From NCBI GenBank assembly GCA_028015205.1, contig CM051521.1, positions 65,766,314-65,830,313 of the forward strand: a DNA stretch of 64,000 bases, read 5' to 3'. Positions 13,301-25,300 of this stretch are shown here, in pieces. The position numbers and the translations under genes were made by a program. The notes beneath the pieces are model-generated. The model did no database searches, was not told the DNA's origin, and was given only the letters and a program-made list of their open reading frames with translations. This DNA comes from Mytilisepta virgata (taxonomy: Eukaryota > Mollusca > Bivalvia > Mytilida > Mytilidae). Each line of letters begins with the position of its first letter. The first letter of the stretch is position 1.

Positions 13301-16300
13301 TAACCTGTCCTCTATGCATAAACTTGATAGGAACAATTTCCCAATTTCAGTTTCTGAAAAACAATAATTTATTGAATACAATGTAAGGCATTCTAGATAT
13401 CAGTTACTTTGTTTGGGAGACTTCGTAACAGTTCACTGTTACAGTTATTACTCGTTTTATATCAATTTTGATATGGCTACTGAAATAAATCTGAGGGTAG
13501 GAACAGACTTTCAGCACATAGTTAATGTCATTTATAAAAGAGAATACTATATTTATGTATGCTCTATGTCAAATTACAGTCTCTTTTTCCTGTAGTCAAG
13601 TTGAATTGCAACTTATTTTTCTGTCCTCTCTATGCCATAGACCCGTCTTGTTTATGAATTTTATTTTATAATAATGTCATGTATGTTATATTTTTATATC
13701 AATTTTTGTATGGCTACTAAAAAAATAAATCTGAAGGTAGAATCAGACTTTCAGCATACAGTAACTCCTACAGACAATAAACCTTATTAGATTTCACATA
13801 CAGCGGAAGATTAAAAAATTCAAATAGCCCAAAAACGATGCCTTGTTATGAAAATCTTATCATCCCCTGTCCAATTTGATGAATTTGTTAATGCTAGCCA
13901 TTGATTTCTACAGAGTACATTTTTGTTTGGCCAATAAAATCATATTTGGAGTTCCAAATTTTGAGATTTGGAAAATTTTGGTGGCCCAAAATTTTCTATT
14001 TGAGTTACCAGGGTAAAAAAATTAGTTTCGAGCACTGAATATTGCATATAACTTGTCTTTCCATATTGCCTAATGAAAGTTATTGATTTAAATACAGTCA
14101 CTTCTCCCTATTCTGTCTTGGAGAAGTCAGTGTGGGTTATTGGATGTTTTATTATTTTCAGTATGAAACTGAGGAGCAGGCATTGGAAACAAGAAAGGCT
14201 TTACATGGGACAAGATGGCCGTCATCAAATCCCAAAATATTACAAGTAGATTATGCAACTACAGATGAGGCAAGTAGTGTGTGGAAAAGACTTTTTGTTT
14301 CCCTTGCAGCGAAAATTCAAGAAAGGCGAGACATAGGTATTACTTTCCGGTGGCGGCAGCAGCAGCGTAAACTTAACCTTGATAACTTTGCACACATGAT
14401 ACCTACAATTAACCCTTAGACTGCGTAGCGCGACAATAGTCGCGCTTGAAAAACATGGCCGTCAGTGCAGGTCACAGTAAATGTCGCGCTAGGAAATAGT
14501 GGACACCATTGCGGATCGCGACAATTGTCGTTTCGTAACCACCCCAAACAAAACTGGTCGTAAGTTTCATCACATATTTCAATATATAATTTTGTATGAA
14601 ACATAATCTCTGATTGGTCAGCTTTAATTTCATTCGATAACCTCGGGTGTTTTTATGAAAAAGTTTTATAAAATCCATTGTCAAAGTTCCCAAATGAAAA
14701 AAAAATTTTTTTAAATGGCCGGCGTCAACTGGAGTGATGACGACGAAGTGTTTGCCTTTTTTAACGACAGTGACTCTGAAACCGAAGAATTTGAAGGCTT
14801 CACTGAAGCTGATATTCAACTCCGATATGGGAACTCCATCGCTGACATTCCCATTGATGATTTTTTACCAGAATATGACACCGATTCTCCAATTGACATT
14901 GAGAATGGGTGGCACAGGATTGACTATCCCCCTGTTAAGGCTCCGTTCACTTGAGCCTCCAAATTAAATGTTGAAATGGACAGTGATGAGCCGAAAGACT
15001 TTTTTAACCTGTTTATTACTGAGGAATTTATTCAAACACTCGTTATTCAAACAAATTTATATTCCGAAAATTGTTACGGAGCTGAGAATTTTTCGCCAAA
15101 CAATCGTGGTAAAAATTGGTACCCAGTTGACGTTGCGGAGATGAAAACCTTTTTGGGATTGATTATTGCAATGGAACTTTGTAATAAAAGTAATGTTAAG
15201 GACTATTGGAATTGTGATGAAACTCAAGACAGCCAATTTTTTCGCCAAAACATGTCAAGGGACAGATTTATACTTATTCTTAGTAATTTCACACGTATCT
15301 GACAACAACCAGCAAGTGGATCGTGGTAGCCCAGGTTTTGATGCCATAAATCTTTTGATGGACAAGTTTAGTGATATTTATTCACCAGAAAGAGATTTGT
15401 TGTTGTTGTTTTGTTGAATAATTATTTCAAAAAGCAAATTCGTTTTCATTTTTCTTTCACTCGGTGAAACTTCAAAGGAATTGTCACACCTGAGTGTAGC
15501 AATGATAAGATGTCACCTCATTCCTAAATGTGGAAGTAGGTATAAATACTAGAGTTTTTTCAACAAATCAATGAAAAAAAACAATTAAAAACAATTCTTA
15601 TCAACAAAAAAATGAACAAAAACACTTTCAGCTATATTTATTTACAAGTTTTCACCTGTCAGCACACTTGTTCAGGTAAATATTGTCCGAATCAAAAAAA
15701 TAAATGCACATTCAAAATCTAGAAACCAAGCAGATAATTTTATGTACATAGTTATTTTCTGTAGCAATTATAGTTTTCAAGTTATATCCATTCAAACAAA
15801 ACCTGCAAATACAAAAAAAACTACAAAAATCAATTCAGCAATGATAGCCAATTATACAATATTTAATGCAGCAATAATGGCCAGCGAGATCAAATTCAAC
15901 TCAGCAGTCTAAGGGTTAAGATCTTTGGTACCTTATGATCTAAAGTTAGCATCAGTATACCTGTCTTTTTGCCTTGCCCTCATTTTCATGGTTCATTGAC
16001 TTCATAAACATTTGTTAAAAAAAATATGCGTCCAAGTTTTGTGGTTAAATCCATTTCTCGGCAACTGCATGCCTGAAAGTTTTCCAGATTTTGATCATTT
16101 TAATATCTATATTCCTATATAAAATATTGGATTCTTTCCAATTTCCAGTTTTTGGCACCTTCTGTACTTTCACCCATGCAACTGTGATACATGGCCCACC
16201 ATATTTGGTCTATAGATAGTTCTTAATGGAAACATGCCAGTCTGACACATTTCTCTGGACCTTACTGTCAATTTCACACTTGAGTAACTTGTGTCACATA

Positions 16301-19300
16301 TTTAACGTTAAATTCATTTCTTAGCAACTGTAATATCTATGCCCAGCAAATTTGGTCTCTATGTAGTTCTGAGAGGGTACATGCCAGTCTTGCACCTGTC
16401 TGGTTCTTAACCTTAAAATTTTCACGATTAAGTCAATTTCTCTGGAACTTTAAAACCTAAGCCCACCAATTTGGTCTATAGATAGTTCTTTGTGGGAACA
16501 TGCCAGTCTGACATCTGTCTCCAGACCTTGATCTCAATTTCATGCTTGAGTGATTTGCACCACATTTCATGATTAAGTTCATTTCTCAGTAACTAATACT
16601 AAGGCTCATCATATTTCGTCTGTAGTTTTTGTAAGGTACATGCCAGTCTGATACCTATCACCTGACCTTGACCTGATTTCATGCTTGAATGACTGATTAC
16701 ATTTTCACAAGTTAGTCCATTTCTCAGCAAATGTAATGTGTAGACCCACTATGTTTGGGCTACTGATTATTTTTTGCTGGTTGTATACCAGTCTGAGAGC
16801 TGTTAGATGACCTTGGACAGAGTTTATGGCTTGATTTACTTATGTTAGATGTTTCAGACAAATGTCACAAGAAATTTTGGGGATATAGCGATTGTCTCTG
16901 TCTGTCCGTCACCCTTTGACACCAACTCCTCCATCACTTTCTGGTTTAGAAATTTAATTTCTATATAGGATGGTTACATACCACCTGTAGATGCGCAATA
17001 AGGTTTTAGATTGTCTTAACAAGGGGCCACGGGTTGAACTTAGAAAACTATGAATTAAAGCTTGTGACCTAAACTCGTCTTTCATTTTTAGCTCACCTAC
17101 CTGACCCAAAGGGTCAAGTGAGCTTTTCTCATCACTTGGCGTCCGGTGTCCGTCATCCATTAACTTTTTACAAAATGGAACAAAACTGGGGGTATCTAGT
17201 TTTAAAAATGTGTCCAATGACTGTAGATTCTGACAGTACAGATTTCTAGTTTATTCTATGTCCACATGCGTACTCAGGCCAGACCTTTAGTGTGTCCACT
17301 CTTGTTTGTGAAGTCATAATTGTTAGTATGTCTAAATTTTAAATAAGTTATCAAAAATCTTAAATCATATACTGTTCTACTAAATTCTATTAGAAATATA
17401 GTAAAAAAGTAAAATGTTATAAAATGTTAATAGAAACAATGAAACAGTAGCTTCAACTTTTAAATCATTATAATTTATCATATCTATACATTATTATTTC
17501 TTGCTTATTTGTATACACTATATACAATGTAGATTGAGTACCATAAAAATGAAGAGGAGGCACCAAAAATAGCCAGAGAAAAGGCTTTGAAAGAAGCTAA
17601 AGCTAGGAAAGAAGAAGAAAAAAAGAGAAAAGCAGAACGAGAGGCAAGGATAGCCAAGAGGAAGGAAGAGGAGGCAAAGAAGAAAGCACCACCCATTAGG
17701 GAATGGGATAGGGATAAAATACGACAGTCGGAGGAGAGAGACGATCCAAATCAAGGACACCGACGAAAATCAAGTGAATCTCCTATAAAAGATAGAAAAC
17801 GTCGGGATCGAAGCAGAGAGAAAGAAAAAGACAGATCCATAAAAAAAGATAAAACAGGTTTGTTTTTAAAATAGATCATCAGAAAGAAAGTTCACTAATA
17901 AAAAAATAATACAATTTATCATCTAGTATCTAATTTATCAGGTCTACAAATAAATAAGTTCTAACATAGTCTAAATAAGAGTACCACCAATCTAAATCTA
18001 ATCCATATATCTCTAATAAAGTATTTTTTCTGTAAATTTCATATTCCTGAAAATATAATAAAGAAAACAATTTTTATTTATAGCAAAAATATAGACAAAT
18101 TTTATTCTCTATAACATTTGATAATTGATATTTGATATTTTATTCAGTTAACAAATAACAATAATGTGACATATATCAAAGCCCAGACATTTAACTGAAT
18201 ATCAAATACATGTCATTAATTTTACAATGTACTCGTAGATACTAAAAAATCACACAAAGAAAGGCTTACAATGACTGGGGGACGAGAAGTGGCATCTGTA
18301 TATTCAACTAATGTGTTGACCATATATGGGTATAATAAAAACTGCAAAGCAGAGCATAAGCATGTAAATTACACATTTGTACCGAACGTATATTTAATTT
18401 AGGAGACTACTGTGAGTAAAGTGGTTTTTAGAGAAAATATTAATAATGTTTGTAATATATCAATACATGTAGTAACATTGGCTGTAACTTTTGTTTCCTA
18501 ATATCATTTGTCAAATGAGCAGTTATCTTGCTGCTAAGTTTTTGTTGTATACAGTGCAATTTATTATTTCTGTATAGTAGTAATAAATAAGGTATTATGA
18601 AATCAGTTTTCTATAGAGCATTTATTGAAATGGTTTTGTAGACAAAAAGGATGAAGGTGAACCTCCGGCAAAGCTGTTGGATGATCTTTTTAAGAAAACT
18701 AAAGCAACACCTTGCATATACTGGCTACCATTAACAGAAGCTCAGGTAAACTTACTTTCTGGACAAACTAAAAAACTGAGCACAGAAACAAGATACTACA
18801 AATCCAAGAAATTTCCTGGAGTGCACCACCATTTTGTTTGTTCTTCTCTTATTTTTATATGCCTGTCTTTAAAGACATGACGTATTATGGTATACCGTTG
18901 TCCGTCTAAAGGCCATGTGAGCTCTTGCTATCACTTTGGGTCCGTTGTCCGTTCACATTTCACATTTTCTTCATCTTCTCTGAAACCAATAGTCCAAATT
19001 GAACCAAACTTGACAGGAATATTAATTGGATGGTTCTGTACAAAACATATGATTTTTTTGCCGATTGGATATTGAACATGGCTACCAGGGGCAGATAATT
19101 CATTCTGATTGGACTTATCTCCAAAGCTCTTCTTGTCAGAAACTACTGAGCCAATTGAATTGATTTGTTTAATGAATGATCCTTGGATAAACCTCTACAA
19201 AACTGTGTTTTTTGTTCCAATCAGAAATTAAAGATGGCCGCCACAGCTTGATTTAGTTTAACATTGAGCCTATGGGGAATTTTGTACAAAGGTCTTGTCA

Positions 19301-22300
19301 GAAACTACCAAGCCAATTGAAATGTTTTTGATGTGTAAATGATAATTTCATAGACCACTACAAAAGGTATGTTTTTTGTGTCCATTTGATATTCAACATT
19401 GCTACCAGAGGCAGATAATTCATTCTGATTGGACTTATCTTTAAAGCTCTTCTTGTCAGAAACTACTGAGCTAATTGAATTGATTTGTTGCATGAATGAT
19501 CCTTAAATGAAGCTCTACAAAATTTATGGTTTTTGTGCTAATCGGAAATTCAAGATGGCTGCCACAGCCAGACTTACTTTAACATTGGACCCTATGGTAA
19601 ATTTGTATAAAGGTCTTCTTGTCAGAAACTACCAAGCCAATTGAAATGTTTTTATGTATGAACAAGCATTAGATGAACCTCTACAAAATGTATGTTATTT
19701 GTGCCGACCTGAAATTCAAGATGGCCACCACTTATGTGTGAATGAGATGTTTTTGATGTGTAAATGATCATTTGATAGACCACTACAAAATTTATGTTTT
19801 ATGTGCTGATCGGAAATTCAATATGGCCACCACAGCCAGACTTGGTTTTACATTGAACCCAGTGGGAAATTTGTACAAAGGTCCTCTTGTCAGAAACTAC
19901 CAAGCCAATTGAAATATTTTTATGTATGAATGAAACACGGCAGCCACGTGCATGCTCTAAAGGAAATTATACTCAGATGTGACAATAACTTCAGTAATGA
20001 ATTGGACAGATGAGATACTAGTCATAATGTTAAATGAAGTGTGACTGATTAGGATATCATACATTGATAATATAAATACATGTAGTGAACTGTTTTTAGC
20101 TCACCAGACCCGAAGGGTCATGTGAGCTATTGCCATCACTTGGCGTCCGTCGTCCGTCCGTCATCCGTCGTCCGTCCGTAAACTTTTTCAAACGTTAACT
20201 CCTCTGACACCATAAGACCAATTGCAACCAAACTTCGTACAGTTGTTTATTGGTATATGTGCTACAAAACTGTCGTTTGGATTTTTGATTCGTAAAAAAA
20301 CATGGCCGCCATGGCTAAAAATAGAACATAGGGGTAAATTGCAGTTTTTTGCAAATAACTCAAAAACCATAACAGATATCAAAATTCTGGCATGGGTAAA
20401 AGTGTTCAGCACCTCAAGATCTACCTGCCCTGAAATTTTGAAGAAGATCCAATGACCCATGTAGGAGTTATTGCCCTTTTTCTGCATTTTTTCCAAATTT
20501 TGCACTTATTAAGCTCAATATCTTGGATACTATAAAGGAAATTTGAAAAATTTAAATTTCATATTGTTAGGCACACAAAGATCTACAAAATTTGTAACAG
20601 GATCGAAGTTGTAGGTTCGTTCCTTTTAGGAGTTATTCCCTTTAGATCGTCAAAATTGACCATTTTTGCAGTCTTTATTCATTGTAATAAAATCGTTAAC
20701 TCCTCTTACACCATAAGTTTAATTGCAACCAAACTTAGTATAGTTGTTCCTTGGCATGAGTGCTACTAAACTATCGTTTGGATTTTTGATTTGTAAAAAA
20801 ACATGGCTGCCATGGCTAAAAATAGAACATAGGGGTAAATTGCAGTTTTTTGCAAATAACTCAAGTTTTAAAGTAAACATGGTATCCTTAGTGAATGGTG
20901 ATGATGAGAATGTTGTATAACAATGATTAAACTTCATAATATGTGAGCTTTTAATATGCCATCACTTGGTATCTGTCATCATCGTTGTTAACAAATTTTC
21001 AAACATCTTCTCCTCTGAAACTACTGGGGGGATTTGGATGAAACTTAGCATGATTGTTCCTGCAATATTTCCTTTTCAAGTACAATAAAAAACCTTAAGC
21101 CATAATTTTTACATAACTTCTTTCAAACATTTTAAAAACGAAGACAACATATAGACCAAAAGATTTATACTTGTATTTGAAGATGAATTAAAGCTTGTAT
21201 TTTGTATTGTGAATCATCAGATTGACCATGACTGTGTCTTAATCAAGCGTAGGGAGAACTCATGCCCATTTCTTTTCAGAGGGACTTGAAAGGCTTTTAA
21301 AGGTATTTTCAGCATTTTACGTGACCTTTGGCTTTAATACTCAGTTTAATTTACAACAAACATTAATATATTAATTTAGTTTATAGTGCATTGTTTGCTA
21401 GGTGAGCGATTCAGGCTCTTGAGAGCCTCTTGTTATGGTAACATGTTCTACTAATTAAGTGTAAATTTACCGAAGTTGGAAAATCAATTTTGGAAATTGA
21501 ATGGTTAACCCAAGTCTTGTGACATTAATAGTTATTAATATGCATGGTTGCTAGATACATTTCCAAAAAAAAATGAAGATCTTAGAGTCTTTCAGGAAAT
21601 TTATTTTTTTTTTTTGAAATCCAAATATTCCATTTAATTTTGGAAATTTAATCATTCCCTATACAGCTGTTTTTTTTTTTTTGTAAACAAATATGTATGG
21701 TTGCTAGGTACTTTTCCAAAAAATGAAGGTCTTAGAGTCTTTCAGGAAATTTACCAAATTTGGAATTCCATTTTTGGAAATTGTATGGTATAAAGTTTAA
21801 CCCTAATTATATTAATGGTTATTAATATGCATGGTTGCTAGATACATTTCCAAAAAATAAAGTCTTAAATTCTTTCAGGAAATTTACCAAATTTGGAAAT
21901 CCATTTTTGGAAATTGAATGGTAACTTTAACTCTAATGATATTAATGGTTTTTAATATGCATGGTTGCTAGATACATTTCCAAAAAATAAAGGTCTTAGA
22001 TTCTTTGAGAAAATTTACCAAAGTTAGAATTTCATTTTTGGAAATTGAATGGTTACCTTAACTCTTGTGACATTAATGGTCATTAATATATATGGTTGCT
22101 AGATACATTTCCAAAAAATGAAGATCTTAAGAGTCTTTTAGGAAATTTATTTTTTTTTTTTGGAAATCCAAATATTCTATTTAATTTTGGAAATTTAATC
22201 ATTCCCTATACAGCTGTTGCTTTTTTGTAAACAAATATGTATGGTTGCTAGGTACTTTTCCAAAAAATTAAGGTCTTAGAGTCTTTCAGGAAAGTTACCA

Positions 22301-25300
22301 AATTTGGAATTCCATTTTTGGAAATTGAATGGTAACTTTAACCCTAATTATATCAATGGTTATTAATATGCATGGTTGCTAGATACATTTTCAAAAAATG
22401 AAGGTCTTAAATTCTTTCAGGAAATTTACCAAATTTGGAAGTCCATTTTTGGAAATTGAATGGTAACTTTAACTCTAATGATATTAATGTTTTTAATATG
22501 CATGGTTGCTAGATACATTTCCAAAAAATAAAGGTCTTAGAGTCTTTGAGAAAATTTACCAAAGTTGGAATTTCATTTTTGGAAATCGAATGGTTACCTT
22601 AACTCTTGTGACGTTAATGGTTATTAATATATATGTTTGCTAGATACATTTCCAAAAAATGAAGGTCTTAAAGTCTTTCAGGAAATTTACCAGAGTTGGA
22701 ATTATTTTTTTTTTAAATCCAAATATTCCCTTTAATTTTGGAAATTTAATCATTCCCTATACAGCTGATGCCTTTTTGTAAACATATATATATGGTTGCT
22801 AGGAACTTTTCCAAAAAATTCAGATCTTAGGGTCTTTCAGGAAATTAACTAAATTTGGAATTCCATTTTTGGAAATTGAATGGTAACCTTAACTCTAATG
22901 ATATTAATGGTTTTTAATATGCATGGTTGCTAGATACATTTCCAAAAAATGAAGGTCTTAGAGTCTTTCAGGAATTTCACCAAAGTTGGAATTATTTTTT
23001 TTAAATCAAAATATTCCATTTAACAGCTGTTATTCTGCTAGCGTCTGATAGTATGGTCAATTGGTAATTTTCAAGAATTAATAAGTCTGAGACTCTTCCA
23101 GAAAAATTTTCTGCCCCAAGGAAAATTTTCAAAATTCCGAAACCTTCGGCACAGACAACTTTTAAACTGCTAGTAATACACCAATTTTGATGTTTCTACT
23201 GCTTAGTGTGTAAGAGGAGTTAAATGACGATCGATTTTGGGATTTTTTAACACTCTTGTTGCTATGCCCCTAGTGGTTTCAGAAAAATTCTCATGCCACT
23301 TTTGAATTTGCCATATGTAATACTAGTCATGGTTTCAGCTTCAGCATTATAGTCCAAATAGTTTAGAAGATTTCACTATTTACTGGATATTGCAAAATCC
23401 GTTTTTTGCTCATAATTATGCCCTAAGGGCATATTCAGAAACCTTTGGCACAATCTACTTCAACAATGCTAACAATGATCAAAATTTCAGTTTTCTATCT
23501 CTTATGGTTCCTGAGATAATCCTGGACATTACGGTACGTACATACGTATGTACGTCGAACAGCAAAACATTATCCCCGCTCCTAACAAGCATTGGATGAA
23601 CCTTTACAAATTTTGTTTTTTGTGCCGATCATAAATTTAAGATGGTAACCAGACATAGTTTAACATTGAACACTATGGGAAATTTGTACAAAAGTCTTTT
23701 TGTCAGAAAGTACCAAGCCAATTGAAAAATGTTTATGTATGAACAAGCATTGGATGTTTTTTTTTATGCCAATCTGAAATTCAAGATGGTCGCCACAGCC
23801 GGATTAGTTTTACATTGGGCACTATTGGGAAATTTGTAGAAAGGTCTTCTTGTCAGAAAATAGTAAGCCATTTGAAATGTTTTTGTTGCATGAAGATCCT
23901 TGGATAAATGTCTGCTATAAAATTTTGGTGTTTTTGCCGATCGGAATCCAAGCTAGCTGCCACTCAGTTTAATATTGGACACCGGAAGAATTCTTTACAT
24001 ATCTTTTCTAGAAGTGCTGGGCACTGTAGAACAATTCTTTACAGATCTTATCTAGAAGCGCTTTGTCAGTTCTGGTCACCCAAAATCCAGGTGAACGATC
24101 CAGGCTTCATGGAGCCTCTAGTTTGAATTTTGGTTCATTTGTATGTTTCGGAGTTTAGCGTGCTGTCCATTTCGCTGAACTAGTATGCATAATTGTTTAG
24201 GGGCCAGCTGAAGCCCTCCTACGGTAGCAGGATTTTCTTGCTGCATTGAAGACCCATTGGTAGCCTTGAGCTGTTTTCTGTTCTTTGGTTCGGTTGTTGT
24301 ATCTTTGACATATTCCCCATTCTACTTAACATCTGATGGAACTATTTCTTCAAAAATTACTTTTTGATTCTTTGTAGGCAGCAGAAAAAGCAAAACAAAG
24401 GGAAGCAGAAAGAGAAAAAAGATTAAAAGAAAGAGAGAAAAAGAAAGAAGGGCAGACTTCACTGCCTCATAGAGATATGGACAGACGACCAGTAGGTGTT
24501 CAGTTAAAATAGGAGATACATTCAGACTCACACTCTCTTAACTTGAACTACAAGTAATTTAACATTTGACCCAATTGGAAATTTGATATCTTCTTCTAAG
24601 ATACTGATAATTCAATAAAAAATAATCATGGTGCAAGAAGAATAATTTACTGATTATCATCACACTTTCGAAGAAAGTTCGGGGATATAGCGATTGTCTC
24701 TGTTCCTCCGTCACACTTTCTTGTGACATCAACTCCTTCCTCATTTTTAGTTCACCTGGCCATGTGAGCTTTTGCCATCACTTTGCATCCGATAATTCAC
24801 TCTGATTAGACTTATCTTCAAATCTCTTCTTGTCAGAAACTACTGAGCCAATCGAATTGATTTGTTGCATGAATGATCCTTGGATGAACCTCTACAAAAC
24901 TCATGTTTTTTGTGCTAATCGGAAATTCAAGATGGCAGCCACAGCCGCATTAAGTTTAACATTTGGACCCTATGGGACAATTTGTATAAAGGTCTTGTCA
25001 GAAACTACCAAGCCAATTGAAATGTTTTTATGTATGAACAAGCATTGGATGAACTGCTACAAAATATATGTTTTTTATGCCAATTTCAAATTCAAGATGG
25101 CCGCCACAGCCGGATTAGTTTTACCTTGGCCACTATTGGGAAATTTGTATAAAGGTCTACTTGTCAGAAAATAGTAAGATATTTAACATTGCTACCAGGG
25201 GCAGATAGATAATTCATTCTGATTGGACTTATTTTTAAAGCTCTTATTGTCAGAAACTACTGAGCCATTTATATTGATTTGTTGCATGAATGATCCTTGG

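Larger units (their letters stand above)
14291..17304 (+). mobile_element. Family 2 element filling intron 5, with nested insertions
   Basis: The head is TTTTTGTTTCCCTTGCAGCG with a GGCGAGAC arm at about 14329-14336. Body units have CATGCCAGTCTGACA and CATGCTTGAGTGA blocks, and the end is CAGGCCAGACCTTTAGTGTG plus TCCACTCTTG (17275-17304). A piggyBac derivative is inserted at 14413-15915, and a family 1 head (GCTCACCTACCTGACCC plus hairpin) lies at about 17088-17130. The element leaves only about 20 bp of intron before it and 228 bp after it. Confidence 0.65.

Noticed and set aside
17505..17760. Hydrophobic minus-strand ORFs resembling membrane proteins
   Set aside because: They are the antisense of the Lys/Glu-rich Acinus exon; codons for Lys and Glu read as Phe, Leu and Ser on the other strand.
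20128..20175. CRISPR-like GTCCGTCCGTC repeats (also 41060-41100)
   Set aside because: They are short microsatellite expansions in the heads of hairpin-headed elements, without spacers or array structure, in a eukaryotic genome.
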